The notes: generated from the sequence alone by a model not told the origin. 64,000 bases of DNA from CAWHOW01 sp963831005 (GCA_963831005.1 CAWHOW010000017.1:124001-188000); one strand, 5' to 3'. Counted from the first letter of the stretch, positions 34,655 to 45,214 are shown. Program-made: numbers and translations.

Positions 34655-37600
34655 ATGAAAAAAATTCTTAGGATTTGATATTGGAACGACTTCTATAGGC
34701 TGGGCAATTGTTGAAGCAACTGATGAAAAGAAAGTTAATGAAAGAACGAATGAAGTTGCGGCAACTGATATAAATAATGACCGTTTGGGAATTCATAAAG
34801 AGGTGCTGTCGGAGTGAGAATAATTTCACAAGACACCGCTAACATACAGTCTTTTAATAAAGGGGAAAAACTTGTGCAAGGTAGCACATTAACCCCTACG
34901 GCAAACCGAAGAGTAAAACGTGGTAGCAGAAGATTAAAAAGTCGTTATAAATTAAGAAGAGGAAAGCTTGAAAATGTGTTATCTTTTTTAAAAATTACAA
35001 AAGATGAGCAATATTATACTAACGAAAAAAAACATGATTTAGAAGGAAAGCGAATTAAAGAGAGGCGATAATAATGATATTGGTAAAGCCATTTACGAAT
35101 TACGAGATAGAGCAATTAGAGAAAAAATTTCATTAAGCGAGTTAGGAAGAATTTTATTGCACCTCAATCAGTGGAGGGGTTATAGTAGTGATAGATTCGC
35201 TATTACAGAAAAAGAAGAAACCTACAGCAGGAACAACTGCAAGAGTAGAAAAGATAGAACAAAGTGATGACTTTGTTTCCAAGAAAAAAATTAAGGGAAA
35301 AGAAGTTGAAACAATTTACAACACATTCATCATTCATTTTGACAATGGGGAAAGCGGAATAGTAGTGAGAACAAAAGAAAATGAAAATGCAGATTTTATT
35401 ATTGGAAAACTTTGTACATACAAATTCAAAGATGAAGATGAAATAAATGGATTTAAGCCTATTGATAAAAAGAATTTGAATGAAAATTCTTGGGCTTTTA
35501 AAAAGGACAAAATAAATACTTCAATTCATGAGTGGTGCAATACAGGAGGAACTTTAGGCTCATACTTTCATCACAATTTTTATGAAACAAAAAATATTGA
35601 AAGAATCAGAAATAATACTATTGATAGAGACTGGTACGAGCAAGAATTTGACAAAATCTGGGATTTACAATTTGAAAATCATAAAGATTTTTTTGATAAA
35701 TTAAATATTGAAGATATTGTAAAAATTGCTTTCAAAGATTATCAAGCAATATTAAATGAAGTAAAAAAAAAAGGATGGAATAAAAGAGCAAATGAAATGC
35801 TTGATTAAAGATAAAATAATTTTCTTCCAACGTCCTTGGCAACAAGCCAAAAATAAAGGGCAATGTCCATTTGAAAAAATAAAAGTAAAAAAAGAAGTTA
35901 CAATAAAAGGAACTGGTAAAAAAGAAATAGCTGAGGTTTATATTGGCAGAACTGTTATACCTCGCAGCCATCCTTTGTTTCAGGAATTTAAAATCTGGCA
36001 GCAAATAAATAATGTTAGAATATATTTGCTTACACCTGATGAAAAAATAGATTTATTTTCAGATGCCGTAGCATTCAAACAGATTGTAGGAAAAGAAATC
36101 CCGGAAGTAAAACAAATGCTCTATGATGCTTTGCAAGATTGTAAAACATTATCGTGGAAAAATTTTGCAGAAACAGCATTAGGTTTAAAAAATAAAAAAG
36201 AAATAACAGATGAAGACACGGGAGAAATAATCAATTGCCATTTTGAATTTAATTTCAGAAAATTAAAACGAGATAAAGTTACTTGGGAAGATATAAAATT
36301 AAAAGGTAATACTACGAAGGTTTCTATTCAAAATGTTTTAAAAGATAGTGTTGATAATGATAATTGGTTTTATAAAATTCATTCTCAAAAACAAGAAATA
36401 ACAAACCTTCAATTGCTTTGGGAAATTATTTATGACATAACAAACAGTGATGCAAATAAAGTTGCCCTGATAATTGAAAAACATTTTGGCTTCGTCAAAG
36501 AAATTTGTTTGCAATTAGCTAAAATAAAATTCGATGATGCAGGAATGGGAAACCTTTCTGCAAAAGCAATTCGTCACATTTTGCCAATGATGAGTAATGG
36601 AAATAATATTACTGAAAAAACAAAGAAAAAAATTGCTTCGCTTATTGCATTAAATCAAAGCGAAGAAGAAAAAGAAGAAAAATTAGAAAGTCTTAAAAAT
36701 TTCATTACCGATAAAAAAGCAAGATTACGATTGTCAAAATTCAATTCCGAAAACGATTTTACTTATTTGAATTACTGGGAAGCAACAGCAGTAATGTATG
36801 GGTCTCATTCTTCTAAAAGAACAATCATTAAACCTGAAATTTCAAGAGTAGAAAATCACTCAATGAATAACCCCATTGTTGAAAAAATTGTGAACGAAAC
36901 TATTTCTATCGTAAATGAAATATATAAACGTTACGGTTTTGATGAAGTAAGAATAGAATTAAGCCGTGAGTTAAAAGCAAGTATGGACGAAAGAGAACAG
37001 ATGTGGGAAGCTATGACTAATAATGCTAACAAAAATGAATGGGCAAAACAAATGCTTCGTGAGTTAAAATCGGATTCAGAACATTCAAATTCTGATTTAG
37101 AAACTTCTAACAAAAATAATTTAGATAAAATTAAAATAATAGAAGACGTTGTTAAATATAAAAATGCAGTTGAATATAAACAGAAAGTTAAGGATTATAA
37201 TTTAGGCGAGCCATCTAAAGCAGAAGTAAAGAAATACTTAATGTGGTTGGAGCAAAATTTTAAGTGTCCTTATACCAACCAACCAATACCTTTAACTGAT
37301 GTTTTTGCAAGAGGTAAGGTAGTTGAAATTGAACATATAATACCAAAGGAAAGATATTATCTTAATTCTTATGCAAATAAAGTAATTACATGGAGAGAAG
37401 TTAATCAAGCAAAATCAAATAATGGCAATAGGACTGCTTACGAATTTATAGTTACTAAAAGGGTTGAAGAAACAGTAAAAGTTGGCAATAGGTCTATGTC
37501 GCTTGTTGCAAAAGAGAAATGGGAAGAACACGTAAAAACAATGTTTCCAAAAGGTGGAAAACGAACAAATCTTTTAAGAAAAGAAATCCCTGAAGACCCT

Positions 37601-39900
37601 ATTAATAGAACACTAAACGAAACTCAATACATCAACAAAAAGCTAAAAGAAAAATTAGCAGAATTAATTGATGAAAAAAATGTTTGGGTTACATCTGGTG
37701 CTATTACTGACATTTTAAGGGAACGCTGGCATTTGAATGATATAATGAAAGAATTACTTCGAAATCGTTTTGAGAACTTTGAAATACCAACAGGGAAAAA
37801 AACATTTACACTTAAAACCATTGCTGAGCAAGAACAAATGGATGATGGTATTAGTCAAGCATTAAATTCGGATAAATTTGAAGTATTTAAAATTTCAACT
37901 GGTAAAAAAATTATTGAAATAAAAGACATTGAAGAACTGCAAAAGATTTCAGAGGATTTAAAAAATCTGATTAGAGAAAACATAGATTCTCCAAAGAAAA
38001 TAAAACCATACAAATATTCATCAACAGAAGAAAGTTTTGAAACAAAAAGTTTAGTTCATTGGACAAATGAATATAATCCAAAAACTGAACAATACCAAGA
38101 TGTTGAGAAAATTGAAGGATATTCAAAAAGATTAGACCATCGTCATCATGCTATGGATGCTATAATTATTGCTTGCACCAAACAAAATCACATTCAATAC
38201 ATCAATAGTTTAAATGCTATAAACACATCAGACCAAGAAAGTGATGAAAGCAAAAAAGCAAAATATACTTTTTTAAAGAATGATGTTTGCATTGGTGATA
38301 GTAGTAAGAAATTTATTACACCTTGGATCAAAGATAAATTTATTGTTGATGTAAAAAATGTAATGAACGAAATTGTTGTTTCTCACAAAAATACAAGACT
38401 ATTAATAAGTCCTTCAAAAAATAAATATGGACAAAACAAAGTAGCTTCAATAAGAGGTGAACTTCATAAAGAAACTAACTACGCTAAGAAAAATTATTTT
38501 GAAGGAGATAAAACCCCTATTAAAAAGTTAATTCCAAATCTCTTAAAATTAAAAAAAGAAAATCAGTATCAATCAATGGTTCACTTTAAAAAGTTTGATG
38601 AAATAATTCGTGAAACTGTATTAAAAGAAAAGTATCGGAATATTCTTATTCCTTTATTTGAAAAGATCGAAAATGATGAAAAAGGAAAAGAGAGTAAAAT
38701 TGAATGATAGTTTATGTAAGGAATTAAGCAAATAATTTTAAACGAAATTGAAGACAATAAATTATTGGTCGATTCTAAAACAAACAAGCCTTTGGAATGG
38801 CTTTCTACTTATTCTACAAAGACAAGTCAGTTAGACCAAATGGACTTTCAATGGATTTGAATTCGAAAACAGCTAAGGTTGATGAAATAAAATCGATTGC
38901 AGACCCAAGAATTAAGAGAATATCCGAATATAGGAGAAACATAATAATTAAAAAGGAAAAATGAAATTAGATAAACTTGAAATTACAAAAACAGAAAAGG
39001 ATAAATTAAAAAGAGAAACTGAAAAACTTCCTTTATTTAGCAATGCAATTTATGAAGTAAGGTTGAAACGAGAAGATGGCCAATTTGATTGGATAGAATT
39101 AAAAGATTTCAATTTTAATGATATTGAAAAGATTGAAATATGTAAAAAAGAAACAACTCAATTAATTAAAGCAAAATTAAAAGAAGTTAATTTCGAAAAA
39201 TTGAAAACAAGTTATTTTGACAATCCAATTTTTCTTTCACAAACTCCAATACCAATAAAGAAAGTTAGACAAAAATCCTATTTTCAGGATTTATATGAAG
39301 TTAATAAAGGGCAGGTATGTTTATTCCTTCTGAAATGTTTATGACTTATTTTTTCAAAAATAAAAATGATGCAAAACGAGAAATAAAATTTTTAAAATAC
39401 ATTCAATGCAGTATACATAATTAATTTAGAAAAACCTGATAAAATAGACTACAACAAATTAATTGAAAAAGAAAAAACTAATTCCGAATTACTAAATGAC
39501 ACTCATTATGATTTTGCTTTTCACATTAGCAAAAAATGATTTAGTCTATTCGCCAAATGTTAACGAAGAAATTAAAAATATTGATTGGAATAATATCTGT
39601 TCAATATCAAACAACTTATTTATTGTAAAGGATATGAATCCAAGTTTAAATAAAATAGTATTTCAGCAATTTTATAAAGCTGATGCAATAAATATTTCCG
39701 AAGCAGATGCGAAATCATTGTTTAAAAACCCAGATTTAAAAGAACAAATGGAAGAAATTAAATATGGAGTAGTTGAAATGATGCAATCTTGCATCAAAGT
39801 TTTCACTGACAAACTAGGAAAAAAAGTAGTACCATATTGGGAGTTTCCAAATGGTTGTTGGGATAAAGAGAGAGCAAAAGAATTAGGATTGATTGACTAG
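34655..39900 (+). pseudogene. cas9: Type II-C Cas9, frameshifted at both ends, central 971 codons open
   Basis: Reading through indels gives a Cas9-like protein of up to ~1,740 residues. RuvC-I (G-F-D-I-G-T-T-S-I-G-W, from 34671) is one base out of frame with the ATG at 34655. Further frame changes lie near 34800, 35064, 35215 and 35800. The frame 35792-38707 is clean and holds RuvC-II (V-R-I-E-L-S-R-E-L), HNH (V-E-I-E-H-I-I-P-K-E-R with N-N-G-N-R-T-A) and RuvC-III (H-R-H-H-A-M-D-A). After 38707 the C-terminal, PAM-contacting part resumes in pieces (38720-39900), with about seven more shifts near 38702, 38731, 38795, 38955, 39315, 39420 and 39525. The bridge-helix region reads H-L-N-Q-W-R-G-Y where Cas9 usually has Q-R-R-G. 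Confidence 0.9.
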
Positions 39901-39935
39901 AATATATTGAAATAAATTAATAAAGATTCTAAATA

Positions 39936-39962
39936 AGATACTGAACTTAAGTTCAGTATGAC
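39936..39962. repeat. REP-like palindrome upstream of the cas1 copies
   Basis: GATACTGAACTTAAGTTCAGTATGAC, a palindrome of the same family as those around cas1, the GIY-YIG gene and cas2. Confidence 0.7.
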
Positions 39963-39971
39963 TGACACATT

Positions 39972-40361
39972 ATGATTAAACGCACTCTATACTTCGGTAA
40001 TCCTGCATATTTGAGTTTAAACAATGCTCAATTGCTTGTGCGTTTGCCCGAAGTAGAAAAGAATGATATGAATAGTCATTCCGAACTCGTTTCGGAATCT
40101 AACGTAAACGCATTAACAGATTTATAGATTCTGAAATAAATTCAGAATGACAATCAGTATGACATTATGATTAAACGCACACTTTATTTTGGCAACCCTG
40201 CATATTTGAGTTTGAATAATGCTCAATTGCTTGTTCGTTTGCCCGAAGTAGAAAAGAATGATATGAATAGTCATTCCGAACTCGTTTCGGAATCTAACGT
40301 AAACGCATTAACAGATTTATAGATTCTGAAATAAATTCAGAATGACAATCAGTATGACATT
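39972..40361 (+). repeat. Two extra tandem copies of the cas1 5' end, each with a REP pair
   Basis: Units of 195 bp start at 39972 and 40167, and the true cas1 starts at 40362. Each unit encodes the same first 32 Cas1 residues (M-I-K-R-T-L-Y-F-G-N onward) and then runs into an inverted pair of REP-like palindromes (CATTCCGAACTCGTTTCGGA and ATTCTGAAATAAATTCAGAA), with a stop after 51 codons. The coding parts of units 1 and 2 differ at nine codons, all synonymous, while the REP parts are identical. The rest of 39901-40361 contains nothing else. Confidence 0.92.
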
Positions 40362-41297
40362 ATGATTAAACGCACGCTTTATTTTGGCAACCCTGCATAT
40401 TTGAGTTTGAACAATGCTCAATTGCTTGTGCGTTTACCCGAAGTGGAAAAGAATGATACGCTCCCCACTGAATTTAAAAAAAATGCAGTAGCTGTTATAC
40501 CTGTTGAAGATATAGGCATAGTGGTACTCGACCATAAGCAAATAACCATTACTCAGGCATTAATGGAAGCGTTGCTTGATAATAATGTAGCACTAATAAC
40601 ATGTAGCAGCACACATCATCCCGTTGGCTTAATGCTGCCATTGAGTGTAAACACCCTGCAAAACGAACGTTTCAGAATCCAGATAGATGCCACCGAGCCA
40701 TTAAAAAAGCAATTATGGGCGCAATGTATCACGCAAAAGATAAAGAATCAGGCTGCATTACTAGCATACAGGGGAATTAGTAATGATTATTTAATTCCTC
40801 TTTATAAAAATGTGAAAAGCGGCGATAGTGATAACTGCGAAGCAGTGGCAGCAGCTTATTACTGGCAGCATATCTTTCCAAACATACCCGATTTCAGACG
40901 ACACAGAGAAGAAGCATCGCCCAACAATTACCTTAATTACGGATATGCCATTTTAAGGGCTACTATGGCGCGCAGTATAGTAGGCGCGGGATTATTACCT
41001 ACGCTTGGCATACATCATGCAAATAAATACAATGCATATTGTCTGGCTGACGACCTGATGGAGCCTTACAGGCCTTTTGTTGATAAACTTGTTTGCGAGA
41101 TATTAGAGGAGCAAGGTACAACCGAAGAAATGAATAAGGATATTAAAGCAATATTCCTAAATATCCCTGCACTTGATATTGTGATGGATAATGAACAAAG
41201 CCCGTTGATGGTTGCAACACAACGAACTGCAGTGAGCCTTGTAAAATGTTTTGCAGGAGAACAAAGAAAACTATTGTTGCCTGATTTGTCATGCTGA
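40362..41297 (+). CDS. cas1: CRISPR adaptation integrase Cas1 (type II)
   Basis: The protein has 311 residues. Catalytic candidates are Glu160 (D-N-C-E-A-V-A-A-A-Y-Y-W), His218/219 (L-G-I-H-H-A-N-K-Y-N) and Asp231 (L-A-D-D-L-M-E-P-Y-R-P). The size and motifs are those of type II Cas1. With Cas2 it integrates spacers at the leader end. The frame is complete and no key residue is lost. The start is the third of three near-identical 5' ends; the two upstream copies are truncated. Confidence 0.96.
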   Translation: MIKRTLYFGNPAYLSLNNAQLLVRLPEVEKNDTLPTEFKKNAVAVIPVEDIGIVVLDHKQITITQALMEALLDNNVALITCSSTHHPVGLMLPLSVNTLQNERFRIQIDATEPLKKQLWAQCITQKIKNQAALLAYRGISNDYLIPLYKNVKSGDSDNCEAVAAAYYWQHIFPNIPDFRRHREEASPNNYLNYGYAILRATMARSIVGAGLLPTLGIHHANKYNAYCLADDLMEPYRPFVDKLVCEILEEQGTTEEMNKDIKAIFLNIPALDIVMDNEQSPLMVATQRTAVSLVKCFAGEQRKLLLPDLSC

Positions 41298-41425
41298 ACC
41301 CTAAGTGTCATGCTGAACCCGAAATGTCATGCTGAACTTGTTTCAGCATCTAAAATAGTAAAAGCTTGTTTCAGCATCCCATTGCATGTACTAAGATGCC
41401 GAACTGAATTCGGCATGACTATAAG
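41298..41425. repeat. Cluster of REP-like palindromes, left of the GIY-YIG gene
   Basis: Three GTCATGCTGAAC starts, a complete CATGCTGAACTTGTTTCAGC unit, and ATGCCGAACTGAATTCGGCA. The family consensus is GTCATnCnGAAC...GTTTCnGnATCT. It begins at the cas1 stop. Confidence 0.85.
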
Positions 41426-41431
41426 ATATAT

Positions 41432-41722
41432 ATGAAAACAGGCTATGTTTATATAATGAGCAATAAAAACAGGACTACCTTTTATATAGGCGTAACTAAT
41501 GATATAGGGAGAAGAGTTGCAGAGCATAAAGAAGGAAGCGGCTCAAAATTTACAGCTAAATATAAATTACATGACCTTGTTTATTATGAGGAAATACCTG
41601 ATATTGGACAAGCGATTAGAAGGGAAAAACAATTAAAGAACTGGCACAGGGAATGGAAACTAAATCTTATTAAAGAATTAAATCCTGAAATGAAAGATTT
41701 GAGTGAAACAATATTTGGATAA
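41432..41722 (+). CDS. Single-domain GIY-YIG nuclease (UvrC-N/UPF0213-like)
   Basis: The protein has 96 residues. Motifs: G-Y-V-Y-I-M-S (4-10) and F-Y-I-G-V-T-N-D-I-G-R-R-V (the GIY and YIG strands plus the Arg), H-K-E-G, and the metal-binding Glu in L-V-Y-Y-E-E-I-P, with R-R-E-K-Q-L-K-N-W near the end. Stand-alone proteins of this type are common in Bacteroidota and their targets are unknown. It separates cas1 from cas2 and is flanked on both sides by REP-like palindromes. It is not part of any known CRISPR subtype, so I read it as an inserted element. Confidence 0.92.
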   Translation: MKTGYVYIMSNKNRTTFYIGVTNDIGRRVAEHKEGSGSKFTAKYKLHDLVYYEEIPDIGQAIRREKQLKNWHREWKLNLIKELNPEMKDLSETIFG

Positions 41723-41818
41723 GATGCAGATGCCGAAATAAATTCGGCATGACTATGGTGTCATGCTGAACTTGTTTCAGCATCTAATCAAAACAGGTGC
41801 TTGTTTCGGAATCTAAAA
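41720..41818. repeat. REP-like palindromes, right of the GIY-YIG gene
   Basis: GATGCCGAAATAAATTCGGC, then GTCATGCTGAACTTGTTTCA and CTTGTTTCGGAATCT. The cluster stops a few bases before the cas2 start. Confidence 0.85.
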
Positions 41819-41826
41819 ATACAATA

Positions 41827-42165
41827 ATGAAAACAGATCGCTTAAATGCTTACAGAGTAATGTGGACACTTGTAATGTATGACTTGCCAACAGAAACAAA
41901 GAAACACAGGCGTATTGCAGCCAGGTTTCGTAAAGATATTATGAAGGATGGGTTTAGTATGTTCCAGTTCAGTATGTATGTGCGCCACAGCGCCAGTTCC
42001 GAAAATGCAGAAGTGCACAGAAAAAGGGTAATAAAATTATTGCCCGAAGAAGGACATATAGGCATATTGCAAATTACCGATAAACAATTCGGACAAATGG
42101 AAATATTTTATGGGGTTAATAAACAGGAAACGCCTGATGTCCCGCAACAACTTGAATTATTTTAA
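41827..42165 (+). CDS. cas2: CRISPR-associated endoribonuclease-like Cas2 (type II)
   Basis: 112 residues from the ATG at 41827. An upstream in-frame ATG at 41797 lies inside a REP repeat and is rejected. Seen: V-M-W-T-L-V-M-Y-D-L-P (metal-binding Asp), F-R-K-D-I-M-K-D-G-F-S-M-F-Q-F-S-M-Y-V-R and a C-terminal Q-Q-L-E-L-F. It forms the Cas1-Cas2 integration complex. Intact. Confidence 0.95.
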   Translation: MKTDRLNAYRVMWTLVMYDLPTETKKHRRIAARFRKDIMKDGFSMFQFSMYVRHSASSENAEVHRKRVIKLLPEEGHIGILQITDKQFGQMEIFYGVNKQETPDVPQQLELF

Positions 42166-42166
42166 T

Positions 42167-42232
42167 AGTCATGCTGAACTTGTTTCCGATAGTCATGCTG
42201 AACTTGTTTCAGCATCTCTTGTTTCAGCATAG
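42167..42232. repeat. REP-like palindromes after cas2
   Basis: Two partial and one complete CATGCTGAACTTGTTTCAGC units. Confidence 0.8.
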
Positions 42233-42235
42233 AAA

Positions 42236-42270
42236 TAAAAAAGTCCGGTCAATGATCGGACTTTTTACTT
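42236..42270. terminator. Bidirectional terminator between cas2 and the array
   Basis: AAAAAAGTCCGGTC, AAT, GATCGGACTTTTT. It can end cas2 transcription on plus and array transcription on minus. Confidence 0.85.
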
Positions 42271-42339
42271 GATAACAACAGTTTTTTTATTGCCAAAACA
42301 ACCTACAAACCTTGCTTTTATTAGCTTTTCGCCATGTAT

Positions 42340-44473
42340 GTTGTTTATCAATAAATCAAAGATACGAATTGAAAGCAAATCACAACATAGAATGTTATCG
42401 AGTTCATATGGTCAATAGTTGTTTATCAATAAATCAAAGATACGAATTGAAAGCAAATCACAACTATGTGAATACTTGATATCACGATGCATCCAGTTGT
42501 TTATCAATAAATCAAAGATACGAATTGAAAGCAAATCACAACACTGTTACATAGCTTGAATTACTGATATGTTGTTTATCAATAAATCAAAGATACGAAT
42601 TGAAAGCAAATCACAACTATGTATGCTGTAGCATTCACAGTTTGTCAGTTGTTTATCAATAAATCAAAGATACGAATTGAAAGCAAATCACAACTACGGC
42701 TTTCAGTACATTGCATAATCCTAAGTTGTTTATCAATAAATCAAAGATACGAATTGAAAGCAAATCACAACATGATAGATTCGTAGTACGATTGCAATAG
42801 TTGTTTATCAATAAATCAAAGATACGAATTGAAAGCAAATCACAACTACTGCTGTAATCTTATATACTCAATGTTAAGTTGTTTATCAATAAATCAAAGA
42901 TACGAATTGAAAGCAAATCACAACCATAGATCGTCTGTATATTACACGTCATTATGTTGTTTATCAATAAATCAAAGATACGAATTGAAAGCAAATCACA
43001 ACATGATTGTAATGAATGATATGCTTGAATATCTGTTGTTTATCAATAAATCAAAGATACGAATTGAAAGCAAATCACAACAAGGTTGAACTATGCATAA
43101 GTTGATAGATGTTGTTTATCAATAAATCAAAGATACGAATTGAAAGCAAATCACAACATACTGAATGCCTGTACAATTAACTTAATATGTTGTTTATCAA
43201 TAAATCAAAGATACGAATTGAAAGCAAATCACAACACATCGCGTACATGAATATTATACATATTAAGTTGTTTATCAATAAATCAAAGATACGAATTGAA
43301 AGCAAATCACAACAATGTAATGAATTCACTATGCTAACTTAAGTTGTTTATCAATAAATCAAAGATACGAATTGAAAGCAAATCACAACTGACTTCAGAT
43401 GAACATGATAGCACTTATACTGTTGTTTATCAATAAATCAAAGATACGAATTGAAAGCAAATCACAACACAGTTGATGAACTGTACATAGCTAATCATAT
43501 GTTGTTTATCAATAAATCAAAGATACGAATTGAAAGCAAATCACAACATAGTGATAAATTATCGATATCATCAATTTAGTTGTTTATCAATAAATCAAAG
43601 ATACGAATTGAAAGCAAATCACAACTCAGTATTAGTATTGACATTGCTACATTACTGTTGTTTATCAATAAATCAAAGATACGAATTGAAAGCAAATCAC
43701 AACCATTAATTGCTATTGAATCATAGACTTAAGTTGTTTATCAATAAATCAAAGATACGAATTGAAAGCAAATCACAACACTAAACTGGCATATGAATCA
43801 TTTACATAGTTGTTTATCAATAAATCAAAGATACGAATTGAAAGCAAATCACAACAATGATACATATAACTTGAACAGTTCAGATGGTTGTTTATCAATA
43901 AATCAAAGATACGAATTGAAAGCAAATCACAACTATTGATACAATTTGACATTCATAATTACTGTTGTTTATCAATAAATCAAAGATACGAATTGAAAGC
44001 AAATCACAACATGATATGCAAGTTATAGTTGAATAAGTAAGTTGTTTATCAATAAATCAAAGATACGAATTGAAAGCAAATCACAACTATTAGATATATG
44101 CAACATTCATACTTCATAGTTGTTTATCAATAAATCAAAGATACGAATTGAAAGCAAATCACAACATAGTAATTGATGGCTATAATTCAGATTAACAGTT
44201 GTTTATCAATAAATCAAAGATACGAATTGAAAGCAAATCACAACATAGTTTGAGTACATATTAAAATTTATTAGTTGTTTATCAATAAATCAAAGATACG
44301 AATTGAAAGCAAATCACAACATATGGAATGAATGCAACTTACATTTTAAGTTGTTTATCAATAAATCAAAGATACGAATTGAAAGCAAATCACAACATAA
44401 ACAGGGTGTTGGTCTTACTGATCAGGGTTGTTTATCAATAAATCAAAGATACGAATTGAAAGCAAATCACAAC
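42340..44473 (-). CRISPR. Type II-C CRISPR array, 28 repeats of 47 bp, 27 spacers of 28-32 nt
   Basis: Repeats start at 42340, 42418, 42496, 42571, 42648, 42725, 42800, 42878, 42956, 43035 and so on to 44427, and all 28 look identical. In the crRNA sense (minus strand) the repeat begins GTTGTGATTTGCTTTCAATT and ends GATAAACAAC. The sense is set by the tracrRNA anti-repeat. Each repeat holds TTG, 18 nt, TATCTTTG, a Bacteroidota promoter pattern, so crRNAs may start unit by unit as in Neisseria II-C. The leader side is to the right. Spacers are AT-rich with few homopolymer runs. Confidence 0.98.
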
Positions 44474-44578
44474 TGGAAAATAAAAAAGGAAAATCACATT
44501 AAGAAGTTTGTGAAAGAGAATTTGTTATCTTATTTCAATTTTCCGTATTATTGCTAAACAATTTTAACAGCTTTCGCT
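44474..44578 (-). other. CRISPR leader side / promoter region of the acetate transporter gene
   Basis: AT-rich 105 bp between the last repeat and the next gene. By orientation this is where new spacers would enter. No further repeat unit or degenerate repeat is seen. Confidence 0.55.
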
Positions 44579-45166
44579 ATGGAAAACACCACTACACTAA
44601 AAGACAACACTGCAAACCCTGCACCACTTGGCCTTGCCGGATTTGCCATGACAACCATTTTGCTCAACATTCACAATGCGGGGGGCTTTGCATTTGGAAG
44701 CACCATACTTGCTATGGGAATTACCATAGGTGGTATATCGCAGGTAATTGCAGGCATAATGGAATGGAAAAAGAACAATACTTTCGGAGCCACTGCATTT
44801 ACGGCTTACGGCTTTTTCTGGTTGTCGCTGGTGCTTATCATCACCCTGCCTAAAATGGGTTATGGAACAGCGCCCGATAAGAACGAAATGACGGCTTATC
44901 TTGCCCTATGGGGATTGTTTACCCTGTTCATGTTCATTGCAACACTCCGTATCAATGTAGCGCTGCAATGTGTGTTCGGCACATTGGTAGTACTTTTCTT
45001 TTTGCTTGCTATAGGCGATTTTACCGAGAGTGCGGGTATAAAAATATTTGCAGGTTATGTAGGAATACTTTGTGGCTTATGTGCGCTTTATGCATCCATG
45101 GCGCAGGTGCTGAACGAAGTGTATGGCAAAACCGTTATGCCGCTTTGCCCTGTGAAGAAAAAGTAA
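44579..45166 (+). CDS. satP: Acetate uptake transporter of the SatP/GPR1/FUN34/YaaH family
   Basis: The protein has 195 residues with six transmembrane helices. The family motif N-P-A-P-L-G-L-A-G-F (13-22) is exact, and G-G-F-A-F-G and Y-G-F-F-W-L-S fit the narrow hydrophobic gate region. It moves acetate or succinate with protons. With phosphate butyryltransferase nearby it fits a fermentative short-chain-acid economy. Confidence 0.95.
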   Translation: MENTTTLKDNTANPAPLGLAGFAMTTILLNIHNAGGFAFGSTILAMGITIGGISQVIAGIMEWKKNNTFGATAFTAYGFFWLSLVLIITLPKMGYGTAPDKNEMTAYLALWGLFTLFMFIATLRINVALQCVFGTLVVLFFLLAIGDFTESAGIKIFAGYVGILCGLCALYASMAQVLNEVYGKTVMPLCPVKKK

Positions 45167-45214
45167 ATCATCGGCATTACACCTATTTTATTCATTAGAG
45201 TTCTTAGGATCATG

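Noticed and set aside
34655..39900. The possibility that the cas9 indels are sequencing errors
   Set aside because: The other large genes in the window are clean, and the 2.9-kb centre of cas9 itself has no indel. The changes are mostly not in long homopolymers, although two or three near poly-A could be. I keep it as a caveat rather than the explanation.
39972..40130. 51-codon frame from the first cas1 unit as an independent gene
   Set aside because: Annotated as a duplicated cas1 end. No evidence for translation, although the synonymous pattern is listed as a finding.
42656..44557. Short open frames across the CRISPR array
   Set aside because: They are made of the repeat sequence read through and have no gene features.
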